A stretch of DNA of 64,000 bases from Erythrobacter sp. (GCF_035194505.1 NZ_CP136573.1:2281001-2345000), one strand, 5' to 3'; positions 35,573 to 45,465 are shown, numbered from the stretch's first letter. Numbers and translations are program-made. Notes: a model not told the origin generated them from the sequence alone.

Positions 35573-38500
35573 ATGACGGCGTGGCGCTTTGCAGTCGATC
35601 GGGGCGGCACGTTTACCGATGTGGTTGCCGTCACGCCCGCAGGCGCGCTGGTGACCGAAAAGCTGCTGTCGGAGAACCCCGGCCTCTATGCCGATGCCGC
35701 GAGCGAGGCGGTGCGGCGGCTGATGGCGCGGCACGGCGAAGGCCCGATTGCCGAACTGCGGATCGGCACTACGGTCGCCACCAATGCCTTGCTGGAGCGC
35801 AAGGGCGAGCGGCTGGCGCTCGCCATCACCCGCGGCTTTGGCGATGCCCTGCGGATCGGCACGCAGGCGCGGCCCGAAATCTTTGCGCGCCATATCGTCC
35901 TGCCCGAACAATTGCCCGCAAAGGTCATCGAGATCGACGAGCGCGTATCGATCGATGGCACGGTGCTGCGCCCGCTTGGCGAGAGCGCGGCCCGCGCTGC
36001 GCTCGCGGCCCTGCGCGCCGAGGGCTTCGATGCCCTCGCGATCATCCTGATGCACGGCTGGCAGCACCGGACCCACGAAGCGCGCCTCGCCGTCATCGCC
36101 CGCGAGCTGGGCTTTGCGCAGGTCAGCGTCAGCCACGAGGTCGCCCCGCTGATCCGGCTGGTGCCGCGCGGGGATACGACAGTGGTCGACGCCTATCTCT
36201 CGCCGGTGCTGCGGCGCTACACCGACACACTCGCCGCCAGCCTGCCGCCTGCGGGGGCCTTGCGCTTCATGCAGTCGAACGGGGGGCTAGCAGAGGTCGG
36301 CGCGTTTCGGGGCAAGGATGCGATCCTGTCCGGACCCGCAGGAGGCGTGGTGGGCATGGTGGCGGCCAGCGCGCCGCTCGGCCACACAAGGCTGATCGGC
36401 TTCGACATGGGCGGCACCAGCACCGATGTGGCGCATTACGCGGGCGAATATGAACTGACCGGGGATAGCGTGGTGGCGGGTGTGCGGGTGGCCGCGCCGA
36501 TGATGACGATCTACACCGTGGCGGCGGGCGGCGGGTCGATCTGCCGGTTTGACGGGTCGCGCTTCCGCGTCGGTCCGGAAAGCGCGGGCGCCGATCCCGG
36601 CCCGGCCTGCTACCGCAAGTGCGGGCCGCTGACGGTGACCGATTGCAACCTCGTGCTGGGGCGCATTGATCCGGCCTTCTTCCCCGCCGTGTTCGGGCCG
36701 GAGGGCAATGCCCCGCTCGATCCCGAGGCAGCGCGGGCGCGGCTGGAAGAGGTCGCCGCGCAGCTGCCCGAACCTGCACCCATCGAGGCGATTGCCGAGG
36801 GCTTCCTCGCCATCGCGGTCGACAACATGGCCAATGCGATCCGCAAGATCTCGGTCGCGCGCGGCCATGATGTGACGGCCTATGCGCTTGCCTGCTTCGG
36901 TGGGGCGGGCGGACAACATGCCTGCAAGGTCGCCGATGCGCTGGGGATGGAGACCGTGCTGGTGCACCCGCTGGCGGGGATGCTTTCGGCCTATGGCATC
37001 GGCTTGGCTCCGGTAAAGGCGATCCGCGAAGTCAGCTGCGTGCGGGCGCTGGGGGAAAGTTTCGCAGGCGAACTCGCCGTGCTGACCGAACAGGCGCGGC
37101 GGGATTTGCTGGCGCAGGGCATCCCCGAACCTGCCATCCGCATCGCGGCGCACGCGCGCCTGCGCTTTGCCGGAAGCGACAGCCTGATCGCGGTTCCCTG
37201 CAATGATCCCGCCACCATGGACGCGGCCTTCCGCGCCCTGCACCGCCAGCGCTACGGCTATTCCGACGCCGAGGCCGCGATCATGGTCGAGGCGCTGAGT
37301 GTCGAGGCGAGCGGCGATGTCGGCGGGCTGGCGGCTGCGGCTGCCTTGCCCGAGACCCTGCCCGCAGCAAACGGCATATTGCCCGGCGCATGGCCGGTGA
37401 TGGCGCGCCGCGCCTTGCGGGTGGGCGAGGGTGTCGCAGGGCCGCTGCTGGTGATCGATCCCGGCTCCACCACCGTGATCGAGGACGGCTGGCAGGCAAG
37501 CCTTGCCGAGGAAGGCAGCCTGATCCTCACCCGCGCCGTTCCCTTGCAGCGCAAGCGAGCGGCGGGGACGGCGGCTGATCCCGTGCGGCTCGAAATCTTC
37601 AACAACCTGTTCATGGCGATTGCCGAGGAAATGGGGGTGGTGCTGCAATCCACCGCAACCTCGGTCAACATCAAGGAGCGGCTCGATTTCTCCTGCACGC
37701 TGTTTGATCGGGCGGGCGCGCTGATCGCCAATGCGCCGCATATTCCGGTGCATCTGGGCAGCATGGGCGATTCCATCGCGCGGGTGATCGAGGTGCGTGG
37801 GGGCGCGCGTGACGGGCGGGGCTTCCGGCGCGGGGATGCCTATGTGCTCAACGATCCCTATCGCGGCGGCACCCACCTGCCCGATATCACGGTGATCGTG
37901 CCGGTGTTCCATGGCGAAGGATCGGGCGAGCCGGATGCCTTCGTCGCCGCACGCGGGCACCATGCCGATATCGGCGGGATCGCGCCGGGCTCCATGCCGC
38001 CCGAAAGCCGCAGCATCGCCGAGGAAGGCGTGCTGATCGACAATGCGCTGCTGGTGGATGCGGGCCAGCTCTGCGAGGCGGCGATGCGCGAATTGCTCGG
38101 CTCCGGCCCCTTCCCGGCGCGCAATCTGGACCGCAACCTGTCGGACCTGCGCGCGCAACTTGCCGCCTGCACCCGCGGGGCGGAGCTGCTGGCAGGCGCC
38201 GCGCGCGAGCATGGATCGCAAGTGCTCGCCGCCTATATGGACCACGTCATCGCCAATGCCGAGGAAAGTGTGCGGCGCCTGCTGGGCGGGCTGGAGGACG
38301 GCAACTTTGCCTACGCGATGGACAATGGCGCCTGCGTCAAGGTCGCGATCCGGATCGACCGGGAGAGCCGCTCGGCGGTGTTCGACTTCACCGGCACCAG
38401 TGACCAGCTGGACGACAATTTCAACGCCCCGCGATCGATCACGCGGGCGGCGGCGCTCTATGTCCTGCGCACGCTGATCGACGATGCGATCCCGATGAAT

Positions 38501-39127
38501 GACGGGTGCCTGCGTCCGGTGGAGCTGATCGTGCCCGAAGGCTCGATGCTGAACCCGCGTCCGGGTGCTGCGGTGGTGGCGGGCAATGTCGAGACCTCGC
38601 AGGTGGTCACCGACGCGCTGTTCGCCGCCACAGGCCGCCTCGCGCCTGCCCAAGGCACGATGAACAACTTCACCTTCGGCAATGAGCGGCACCAGTATTA
38701 CGAGACGATCTGCGGGGGATCGGGCGCGGGGCCGGATCATGAAGGCACCAGCGCGGTGCAGACCCATATGACCAACAGCCGCCTCACCGATCCCGAAATC
38801 CTCGAAACCCGCCTGCCGGTGCGGCTGGAGCGCTTTGCCATCCGGCGCGGTTCGGGAGGCAAGGGGCAGCATCGCGGGGGTGACGGGGTGGAGCGCGCCA
38901 TCACCTTCCTCGAACCGATGCGCGCCAATATGCTGGCGAACCGCCGCATAGTGGCCCCATGCGGGCTGGCTGGCGGGGGTGACGCGCTGCCGGGCAAGAA
39001 CTGGGTCGAACGCGCAGACGGCAGCATCGAGGAACTGGGCGCGGCCGGCTCTGCCGAAATGCGGGCGGGCGACAGTTTCGTGATCCTGACGCCCGGCGGC
39101 GGTGGGTTCGGAGGAAAGAGCGAATGA
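35573..39127 (+). CDS. 5-oxoprolinase / hydantoinase A-B fusion
   Basis: 1184 residues, ATP-dependent enzyme expected to open 5-oxoproline (pyroglutamate) to glutamate. The HyuA half starts WRFAVDRGGTFTDVVA, the ATP-binding loop, and has GTTVATNALLERKG, GFDMGGTSTDVA and CFGGAGGQHAC. The HyuB half from about residue 675 has FNNLFMAIAEEMG, NIKERLDFSCTLFD, HIPVHLGSMGDSI, and ARGHHADIGG with metal-binding His. Fusion and length agree with OplAH proteins. The two following membrane genes (DUF969, DUF979) overlap or abut it, supporting a 5-oxoproline uptake and use operon. Hydantoin as substrate is the alternative. Confidence 0.92.
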   Translation: MTAWRFAVDRGGTFTDVVAVTPAGALVTEKLLSENPGLYADAASEAVRRLMARHGEGPIAELRIGTTVATNALLERKGERLALAITRGFGDALRIGTQARPEIFARHIVLPEQLPAKVIEIDERVSIDGTVLRPLGESAARAALAALRAEGFDALAIILMHGWQHRTHEARLAVIARELGFAQVSVSHEVAPLIRLVPRGDTTVVDAYLSPVLRRYTDTLAASLPPAGALRFMQSNGGLAEVGAFRGKDAILSGPAGGVVGMVAASAPLGHTRLIGFDMGGTSTDVAHYAGEYELTGDSVVAGVRVAAPMMTIYTVAAGGGSICRFDGSRFRVGPESAGADPGPACYRKCGPLTVTDCNLVLGRIDPAFFPAVFGPEGNAPLDPEAARARLEEVAAQLPEPAPIEAIAEGFLAIAVDNMANAIRKISVARGHDVTAYALACFGGAGGQHACKVADALGMETVLVHPLAGMLSAYGIGLAPVKAIREVSCVRALGESFAGELAVLTEQARRDLLAQGIPEPAIRIAAHARLRFAGSDSLIAVPCNDPATMDAAFRALHRQRYGYSDAEAAIMVEALSVEASGDVGGLAAAAALPETLPAANGILPGAWPVMARRALRVGEGVAGPLLVIDPGSTTVIEDGWQASLAEEGSLILTRAVPLQRKRAAGTAADPVRLEIFNNLFMAIAEEMGVVLQSTATSVNIKERLDFSCTLFDRAGALIANAPHIPVHLGSMGDSIARVIEVRGGARDGRGFRRGDAYVLNDPYRGGTHLPDITVIVPVFHGEGSGEPDAFVAARGHHADIGGIAPGSMPPESRSIAEEGVLIDNALLVDAGQLCEAAMRELLGSGPFPARNLDRNLSDLRAQLAACTRGAELLAGAAREHGSQVLAAYMDHVIANAEESVRRLLGGLEDGNFAYAMDNGACVKVAIRIDRESRSAVFDFTGTSDQLDDNFNAPRSITRAAALYVLRTLIDDAIPMNDGCLRPVELIVPEGSMLNPRPGAAVVAGNVETSQVVTDALFAATGRLAPAQGTMNNFTFGNERHQYYETICGGSGAGPDHEGTSAVQTHMTNSRLTDPEILETRLPVRLERFAIRRGSGGKGQHRGGDGVERAITFLEPMRANMLANRRIVAPCGLAGGGDALPGKNWVERADGSIEELGAAGSAEMRAGDSFVILTPGGGGFGGKSE

Positions 39128-39795
39128 ACTATTGGCCGCTCCTTGGCATCGCCATCGTCGTTGTCGGCTTTGCCCTGCGCTTCAATCCGCTGCTGGTGGT
39201 GGTGAGCGCCGCGCTGGCGACCGGCGTGCTCGCGGGCTTCGATCTCGTTTCGGTGATCGAGGCCCTGGGCAAGGCCTTTGCCGACAACCGCTACATCTCG
39301 GTCACGTGGATCATCCTGCCGGTGATCGGCTTGCTCGAACGCCATGGCTTGCAGCAGCGCGCGCGCAGCCTGATCGAGGGGATGCGCGGGGCGACCATGG
39401 GCAAGCTGCTGGTCGCCTACCTCGCCTTCCGCCAGCTCGCCTCGGCGCTGGGGATGAAGGATATCGGCGGCCATCCGCAAGCCGTGCGCCCGCTGGTCGC
39501 GCCGATGGCCGAGGCGGCGGCGGTCAAGACCCATGGCGACCTCAGCGATGACGCGCGCGACGAGGTGAAAGCCATGGCGGCGGCGACCGATAATGTCGGG
39601 CTGTTCTTCGGCGAGGACATCTTCTTCGCCATCGCCTCGATCCTGCTGATTCAGGGCGTGTTCGAGGCCGCGGGCTATCCGCTCACCCCGCTCGAGCTGT
39701 CGGTCTGGGCGATCCCCACCGCGATTGCCGCCTTCCTGATCCATGGGGCCCGCATCCTCGCCTTCGACCGCCGACTGGGGAGGGGCCGCAAATGA
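39124..39795 (+). CDS. DUF969 membrane protein, likely 5-oxoproline transporter subunit
   Basis: 223-residue inner-membrane protein. N-terminal helices WPLLGIAIVVVGFALRF and LLVVVSAALATGVLAGF, then VTWIILPVIGLLERHGLQQRA and a KLLVAYLAFRQLASALGMKDIGGHPQAVRPL block (split here by position, about 100-128) that is diagnostic for DUF969. It overlaps the oxoprolinase stop by four bases and the DUF979 gene by four bases. DUF969 and DUF979 occur together beside pyroglutamyl peptidase or oxoprolinase genes in many bacteria; transport of 5-oxoproline is inferred from this. Confidence 0.85.
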   Translation: MNYWPLLGIAIVVVGFALRFNPLLVVVSAALATGVLAGFDLVSVIEALGKAFADNRYISVTWIILPVIGLLERHGLQQRARSLIEGMRGATMGKLLVAYLAFRQLASALGMKDIGGHPQAVRPLVAPMAEAAAVKTHGDLSDDARDEVKAMAAATDNVGLFFGEDIFFAIASILLIQGVFEAAGYPLTPLELSVWAIPTAIAAFLIHGARILAFDRRLGRGRK

Positions 39796-40742
39796 TCACC
39801 TATGAATGGCTCTATGCGCTGGCGGGGCTGGCTTTTGCTGTGTGGTCGGCGCTGAGTTTGCGCGACAGGCGTTGGGGCAATGCCGCCTTCTGGGCGCTGC
39901 TTTCGGCGAGTTTCTTCCTCGGCAGCCATGTCTCCGATCTCGTCAACGGGCTGATCGTGCTGGCGATGGTGGCGATTGCAGGCTTTGGCGGCCTTGCGCG
40001 CAGCGATCCGCCGACCACTTCGGCCGAGGAGCGGCGGGTGCTGTCCGCGCGGCTCGGCAACCGCTTGTTCGTGCCCGCGCTGGTGGTGCCGCTGACGGCG
40101 GTGATCGGCACGCTGGTCTATAACTACACCCCGCTGGGCGAGACCGGCCTGTTCGAGGCGCGGCGCGAGACGCTGATCCTGTTCGCCATCGGCGTCGTGG
40201 CAGCGCTGGCAGGCGCTTGTGTCTGGCTACGCCCGCCGCTGCTCGCCCCTGCCGAGGAAGGGCGGCGGTTGCTCGACTCCATCGGCTGGGCAGCGATCCT
40301 GCCGCAGATGCTGGCGGCATTGGGCGCGGTCTTCGCCGCTGCGGGCGTGGGCGAGATCATCGGCGGCTTGGCGGGCGCGGTGATCCCCGAGGGGAGCGTG
40401 TTCCTCACCGTGGTGGTGTTTGCGCTGGGCATGGCGGGCTTCACCATGATCATGGGCAATGCCTTTGCCGCCTTCCCGGTGATGGCAGCCGCGATCGGCA
40501 TTCCGCTGCTGGTGGAGCAATATGGCGGCGATCCGGCGGTGATCGGCGCGGTCGGGATGCTGGCGGGTTTCTGCGGCACGCTGCTCACCCCGATGGCGGC
40601 GAACTTCAACATCGTGCCCGCCGCGCTGCTGGAACTCAAAGACCAGAACGGGGTGATCCGCCAGCAGGTGGGCACGGCGGTGCCGCTGCTCTTGTGCAAC
40701 ATCGCGATCATCTATTGGGGGGCCTTCTGGCTGTGGAACTGA
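39792..40742 (+). CDS. DUF979 membrane protein, partner of DUF969
   Basis: 316-residue inner-membrane protein with about nine helices: EWLYALAGLAFAVWSALSL, FWALLSASFFLGSHVSD, then NRLFVPALVVPLTAVIGTLV, ILFAIGVVAALAGACVW, FTMIMGNAFAAFPVMAAAIG and LAGFCGTLLTPMAANFNIVP. The last two are hallmark segments of DUF979. Four-base overlap with DUF969 indicates a two-subunit permease. The DUF2891 gene begins inside its last codons. Confidence 0.87.
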   Translation: MITYEWLYALAGLAFAVWSALSLRDRRWGNAAFWALLSASFFLGSHVSDLVNGLIVLAMVAIAGFGGLARSDPPTTSAEERRVLSARLGNRLFVPALVVPLTAVIGTLVYNYTPLGETGLFEARRETLILFAIGVVAALAGACVWLRPPLLAPAEEGRRLLDSIGWAAILPQMLAALGAVFAAAGVGEIIGGLAGAVIPEGSVFLTVVVFALGMAGFTMIMGNAFAAFPVMAAAIGIPLLVEQYGGDPAVIGAVGMLAGFCGTLLTPMAANFNIVPAALLELKDQNGVIRQQVGTAVPLLLCNIAIIYWGAFWLWN

Positions 40743-41719
40743 GCGAGGACATCGCCCGCAATTTCGCCCGCATCGCGCTGGGCCATGTGGCGCGGGCCTA
40801 CCCCTACAAGGACGATCACGTCTTCGGCAGCGCCGCCGATGTGCGCGCGCCGCAAGAAGCCCATCCGGTGTTCTTCGGCAGCTTCGACTGGCATTCCTGC
40901 GTCCACGGCTGGTGGAGCCTGCTGACTTTGCGGCGGCTCTATCGGGCCATGCCCGAGGCCGCTGCCATCACCGAATTGGCCGAGGCAACCTTCACGCCCG
41001 AGAAGCTGGCCGTGGAGCTGGCCTATCTCGAGCGGCCGCTGTCGCGCGGGTTCGAGCGGCCCTATGGCTGGGGCTGGCTGCTCTACCTGCATGACGAGGC
41101 GGCGCGGCACGATGATCGCGAGTGGGCCGCGCGGCTCGAACCGCTGGCGCTGGCCTTCGCGGCGCGGCTCAAGGATTATCTTCGCATCCTCACCTATCCG
41201 ATCACGGTCGGCACCCACTTCAACACGGCTTTCGCGCTGATCCTCGCGCGGCGCTGGGCGGCGGAGCGCGATCCCGATCTTGTGGTTCTGATCGACGACT
41301 GGGCCAACCGCGCCTTTGCCCACCGCAGCGACTATGCGGGGTGGGAGCCGGGGGGCGACGAATTCCTCTCCCCCGTGCTCACCGCCGCGCTGCTGATGGC
41401 CGAGGTCAGCCCGCACCTCGCCTTTGCGCCGTGGTTCGATGCGCTGGTGGTGGCCAACGGCTGGCTGGAGCGGGAATGTCGCCCGGTGCGCGTGTCAGAC
41501 CGCAGCGACGGCAAGATCGCCCATCTCGACGGGTTGAACCTCAGCCGCGCATGGTGTCTTCGCGCGATGGCACCGCTGGTGGGCGATGCGGCCACCGCGA
41601 CTGCGATGCAGGCCCTTGCCGAGGCGCATCTCGAAGCGGCCATGCCCCATGTTGCGGGCGATTACATGGGCGAGCACTGGCTGGCGAGCTTCGCGATCCT
41701 CGCTCTCTTGGGACGCTGA
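40733..41719 (+). CDS. DUF2891 family protein
   Basis: 328-residue soluble protein from GTG 40733, overlapping the DUF979 end by ten bases. Family marks are the DIARNFARIALGHV start, HPVFFGSFDWHSCVHGWW, PYGWGWLLYL, THFNTAFAL and the HVAGDYMGEHWLASFA C-terminus. The all-helical toroid-like pattern resembles an (alpha/alpha) barrel enzyme with conserved His, Asp and Trp, but the reaction is unknown. Its place as last gene of the 5-oxoprolinase operon suggests it handles the substrate or a related cyclic amide. It has no signal peptide. Confidence 0.85.
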   Translation: MELSEDIARNFARIALGHVARAYPYKDDHVFGSAADVRAPQEAHPVFFGSFDWHSCVHGWWSLLTLRRLYRAMPEAAAITELAEATFTPEKLAVELAYLERPLSRGFERPYGWGWLLYLHDEAARHDDREWAARLEPLALAFAARLKDYLRILTYPITVGTHFNTAFALILARRWAAERDPDLVVLIDDWANRAFAHRSDYAGWEPGGDEFLSPVLTAALLMAEVSPHLAFAPWFDALVVANGWLERECRPVRVSDRSDGKIAHLDGLNLSRAWCLRAMAPLVGDAATATAMQALAEAHLEAAMPHVAGDYMGEHWLASFAILALLGR

Positions 41720-41723
41720 CGCT

Positions 41724-42788
41724 TCAGAAACCCTTGGTGGGGATCGCGATGGTCACCACCGCATCGCCCGCTTCCACCGGCGGGCCGGTGATGCCGTAGA
41801 GCGCATAGCCATCGACCGGCGAGACCAGTCGCTCGACCTCGCGCCCGGCATAGTCGCGGATGATGCCAAGCACTTCGCCCTTCATGATCCGGCGCGGCCG
41901 AGCATCGACCGGATGGTAGACGCCGTCATGGCTGGCGGAGACCGAGGCGGTGCCTTCGAACAGGCGCGCGGGCGCGGCCACTTCGGGCAGCGGGTCATCG
42001 GCCATCCCGAGGATCACCAGCGCATTCTCGACCCCGGCGACGATGCCTGCGACATGGGCCTCCTCGCGGCTGCCGTTCTGGCCGATTTCGACCAGGATGG
42101 TAGGCTTGCCCATCGCGACGCCCTGCCGGTTCAATGAGCGCCCGCTGTCGATCTGGGCCTGCGTTTCCATCGAATAGCGCACGATATTGGGGAAGCCGAA
42201 GCCCCGTGCCACGGCCAGCGCGAGCGGGAAATCGGTCGCGAGCGGCCCGCCATAGGCGCCGACGAAGGCCTCCAGAAACTCCGCCCCGTCGCCGCTGTGC
42301 ACGTCCATCAGGAAGGTGCTGCGCGCGACCACTTCGCGGGCGATCAGATCGGCGATGCGCTGGGTCTGGGTGCCGGCGGGATCGCCGGGAAAGACGCGGT
42401 TCAGGTTCTTGCGATCAACCGGATTGACGTTGGGCGAGCGGCCCTCGAAACCCGGGATATTGGCGATGCGCACGATCACCAGCGTGCCCTTGAGCTGCGC
42501 CGGATCGACCCGCTCGGCCAGACTTTCGGCGGCGAGGATCGAGGCGAATTCGAAGCCGTGCACGCCTGCGACCATCGCCAGCACCGGGCCGGGCTCGTCG
42601 CCGTGGATCACGCTCACGGGGATGAAAGTCTCCCCGTCAACGCCCGCGGCTACCGCGATGCGGAGATCGGCGCGGGTTCCTGGGGCGACGCTCTGGCCGG
42701 CAATGGCAAAGGGCTCGGCCCCGGCAGCGGCGAGCGCCTGACCGGTCAGCAAGAGCAGGGCGGCAAGAAGCAGGCGGAGCAGGGTCAT
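41724..42788 (-). CDS. Exported M14-type deacylase (AstE/aspartoacylase family)
   Basis: 354 residues. Signal peptide TLLRLLLAALLLLTGQALAA. Zinc ligands match the AstE/ASPA subgroup of M14: His and Glu in AGVHGFEFASIL and His in FLMDVHSGDGAEF, with NPVDRKNLNR substrate residues between. Cytoplasmic relatives deacylate N-acyl amino acids; a signal peptide makes this one periplasmic. It overlaps the upstream permease gene by four bases and is the last gene of the TonB-ABC operon, so it probably acts on the imported or exported compound. Confidence 0.87.
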   Translation of the reverse strand: MTLLRLLLAALLLLTGQALAAAGAEPFAIAGQSVAPGTRADLRIAVAAGVDGETFIPVSVIHGDEPGPVLAMVAGVHGFEFASILAAESLAERVDPAQLKGTLVIVRIANIPGFEGRSPNVNPVDRKNLNRVFPGDPAGTQTQRIADLIAREVVARSTFLMDVHSGDGAEFLEAFVGAYGGPLATDFPLALAVARGFGFPNIVRYSMETQAQIDSGRSLNRQGVAMGKPTILVEIGQNGSREEAHVAGIVAGVENALVILGMADDPLPEVAAPARLFEGTASVSASHDGVYHPVDARPRRIMKGEVLGIIRDYAGREVERLVSPVDGYALYGITGPPVEAGDAVVTIAIPTKGF

Positions 42789-44032
42789 CGCGGCGGCTGG
42801 TAACGCGGGAGCTTGTCGAAGACCAGCGGGTCATAGGCTGGTTCGCGGAACAGCAGCGGATAGTGGAAGGCGCGCAATTGCGCATGGAACGCGCGCACGC
42901 TGTCCTCGTAGGCGATCATGGCGCGGGTATCGGTGCCGGCCAGCCGCTCGAACTCGCGCTCGACCAGCGCGGCGGGCGAGAACCATGCCGCCGCCTCCGC
43001 CGCTGCGTCACGCGCCATCCGGCCTGCGCGATAGACCCTGACGATCGGTTCGGCCTGCATGTCGCCCACCTGCTGGAAGGCGAAGTACCACTTCCATGCA
43101 AAGGGCTTGTCGACCGTGCCGAAGGCGCGCCATTCGGGGTGGCGGGCAAGGAAGGGCTCCATCGTCGCAGCCTTGGGCTTGTCCCACGCATCGTTCACCG
43201 CCTCGCGCTGGAGCATCAGGATCTCCGCGCCATCGGGCACGGGATGCGTGGACTCGATTGCCGCCTTGGCGACAGCGGGAAAGATCAGCGCAAGCGCCAG
43301 CCAGATGCCGACCAGCGCGGCCAGCAATGCTGCCGGGCTGCCCGGGCGGCGGCCCACAGCCTCGACAATCAGCCACCACACGGCGAGCGCCCCCAGCACG
43401 AGCGCGCTGGCGGCGAGCACTGCGGCCAAGGGCGCAGCCTCGATCAGCGCTCCGCCCCAGAACGGCACCAGCAGCGCCAGCGCCAGTCCGGCAAAGCGCA
43501 CGAGGGCGCGCGGCAGCCACAGCAGTCCGGACCGCCCGGCGGTTGCCACCAGCAGATCATGGCGGCCGCCCACCCGCTCGCCCGCGCGCAGATCATGCAG
43601 CAGCAGGATCAGCAGCAGCGGCGCTACGCTCGCGGCGAGGAAGGCGAAATCGAAACGCCCGATCAGGCCGAAATCGGCATTCTTCGTGTCGGCTTCGTGG
43701 ATCTGCCCTTCCAGTGACAGCATCCGCACGCGGTGCAGCCACGGCGCGGTATCGCGCTGGCCGAGCGCCGCGAAGGCGAGCCGTGACGGCGGGGCATAGG
43801 TCAGGTGGAAGGCGTCGTAAGCCGCATCGCCCCAGGCGTCATATTTGGAAATCGCATTCGCGCGGTCCTTCGCGTCCTCTTCCAGCAGCACGGCGATGGT
43901 CGCGCGCTGATCGCGCACTTCGGCAATCCCGAAGCCGGTCGCCGCTGCCGAAAGCAGGAAGGCAAGCACGATCCACAAGACCGCACCGCGATCCCGCAGC
44001 ATGAAGCGCGCCTCGCGCAGGAGCGGGCTCAT
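42785..44032 (-). CDS. ABC-2 type permease, DUF3526 family (second)
   Basis: 415 residues. One N-terminal helix (GAVLWIVLAFLLSAAATGFGI) is followed by a long extracytoplasmic section of about 150 residues, then five helices (DFAFLAASVAPLLLILLLHDL, LARFAGLALALL region, LAAVLAASALVLGALAVWWL, LLAALVGIWLALALIFPAV) and a further large C-terminal loop. This matches DUF3526 permeases. The start at 44032 (MSPLLREARF) overlaps the preceding permease by four bases; the frame continues upstream in a poor-quality stretch. It forms a heterodimeric transporter with the first permease and the ATPase. Confidence 0.85.
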   Translation of the reverse strand: MSPLLREARFMLRDRGAVLWIVLAFLLSAAATGFGIAEVRDQRATIAVLLEEDAKDRANAISKYDAWGDAAYDAFHLTYAPPSRLAFAALGQRDTAPWLHRVRMLSLEGQIHEADTKNADFGLIGRFDFAFLAASVAPLLLILLLHDLRAGERVGGRHDLLVATAGRSGLLWLPRALVRFAGLALALLVPFWGGALIEAAPLAAVLAASALVLGALAVWWLIVEAVGRRPGSPAALLAALVGIWLALALIFPAVAKAAIESTHPVPDGAEILMLQREAVNDAWDKPKAATMEPFLARHPEWRAFGTVDKPFAWKWYFAFQQVGDMQAEPIVRVYRAGRMARDAAAEAAAWFSPAALVEREFERLAGTDTRAMIAYEDSVRAFHAQLRAFHYPLLFREPAYDPLVFDKLPRYQPPR

Positions 44033-45465
44033 GGGCGCAGCGTCCGGGCGCCAGCCGCGATCACGCCGCAGAGCACCACAAGCCAGCCGAGCAGCATTGC
44101 CAGCGGCAGGGCTGCGCGGGCGGCGCGGGCGGGGGCGGGATCGGGGGCGAAGCGGAAGTCGTCCAGCAGACGCCACGCCGCCGCATTGACCCGGGTGCGC
44201 ATCTCGGCCTCGGGGTCGGAGCTGCGCGCAGCGTCATCGGCATAGGTCAGCCGGTTGGCGTGGAGATCATTCAGGCCCTGCACGAAATCGAACCGGAGCG
44301 CCTCGCTCTCGCGCAGGAAGCGGTGGTGCGTCGCCAGATCGCTGCCCGCCAGCGTGCGCGATGCCGCGCCCACCGCCAGCGTCGGCGAGGCGAGGCCGAA
44401 CAGCGTGACGATCCGCGACTGCGCCGCCTCCTGCGCCATGCGGTTCTCGGCGAAATCGTTCATCAGCCGGGTGAGCTTGGCCTCGGAATAGCCTGCCACC
44501 ACGCCGCGCCAGTTGATCGGCAACTGCTCGACGCTGTCTGCGCCATATTGCTCCAGCACCTGCTTCTGCAGCGCGGCAAAGGCCGGGTCGGCGGCATTGT
44601 GCCCGTCGCCCAGCGCTCGCTGCTGGCTCAGCATCACGAGGTCGCTTTCGATCTTGCCCGGCGCATCGATCGCGGCGCTGCCGGCGTTGATCCCGATGCG
44701 CGGCACCACCAGCGCGACCAGCAGCCAGATGAAGACGAGCACGCCCAGCGCCACGCTGCGCTGGCGCACCCACAGCGAGACCGCGAGGACCAGCGCGGCC
44801 CACACGGCAAGGTAGAGCGCGTAGCCTGCCACCATGAGGGCGGCGGTCAGCACCGGCTCTCCGGCGGCGATGCCGTGCGCGGCGAGCACCGCGATGGGCA
44901 GCAGGAACGCAGCGCCGATACCGGCCAGCGCCAGTGCCTTGCCTGCCGCCAGCGCCAGGCCCGATTGCCCCTGCGCCAGCAGCACCGCCAGCGTCCCGCT
45001 CTCGCGTTCGCGCAGCAGCACGCCGTGGCCGATGATGATCAGCAGCAGCGGCAGAAGCAGCTGGTATATATTCGCCGGGGTCAGGCCTGCGAACCCGCCC
45101 ATGTCGGCGCCCGCGCGGGTATCGGCGAACATCGCGGTGTTCTGGCGGTGCCCTTCGAGGAAGATCGACTGGCCCGTCACCGCGTCCACCCCCGGATCGA
45201 AGGCGGCGAGCGGGGGCGGGGTGCGGAAGGCGTAGTGGCCGTAATGGACCATCCGGTGCGGGTGGCGATCCGGCTGGGCAAGGAAGGTCTCCTCGGCGCT
45301 CTGCTGGCGCGCGGCGCGGTTGGCCCCCTCCTCGCTCACGCGCACAGCGGTGAGCGCGCTGGTCACCACCACCAGCACGGCAAGGATCAGGCCCGACAGC
45401 AGCACCACGCGCGAGCGTGCCCACAGCCGCCATTCCTCGCGGGCAATGCGCAGCATCGCGCTCAT
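44029..45465 (-). CDS. ABC-2 type permease, DUF3526 family (first)
   Basis: 478 residues. Helix 1 is RVVLLSGLILAVLVVVTSAL; a large periplasmic loop to about residue 135 contains HPHRMVHYGHYAFRTPPPLA, typical of this family. Then IYQLLLPLLLIIIGHGVLLRE and SGTLAVLLAQGQSG, which is the permease-ATPase coupling segment, followed by four or more helices and a final membrane segment (LPLAMLLGWLVVLCGVIAA). The start at 45465 overlaps the ATPase stop by four bases. No classical importer features (no binding protein gene) are seen. Confidence 0.86.
   Translation of the reverse strand: MSAMLRIAREEWRLWARSRVVLLSGLILAVLVVVTSALTAVRVSEEGANRAARQQSAEETFLAQPDRHPHRMVHYGHYAFRTPPPLAAFDPGVDAVTGQSIFLEGHRQNTAMFADTRAGADMGGFAGLTPANIYQLLLPLLLIIIGHGVLLRERESGTLAVLLAQGQSGLALAAGKALALAGIGAAFLLPIAVLAAHGIAAGEPVLTAALMVAGYALYLAVWAALVLAVSLWVRQRSVALGVLVFIWLLVALVVPRIGINAGSAAIDAPGKIESDLVMLSQQRALGDGHNAADPAFAALQKQVLEQYGADSVEQLPINWRGVVAGYSEAKLTRLMNDFAENRMAQEAAQSRIVTLFGLASPTLAVGAASRTLAGSDLATHHRFLRESEALRFDFVQGLNDLHANRLTYADDAARSSDPEAEMRTRVNAAAWRLLDDFRFAPDPAPARAARAALPLAMLLGWLVVLCGVIAAGARTLRP

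Noticed and set aside
36287..38872. 861-codon open frame antisense to the oxoprolinase gene
   Set aside because: No family motif, Arg/His/Asp-rich composition typical of the complement of GC-rich coding DNA, and fully covered by a well-supported gene.
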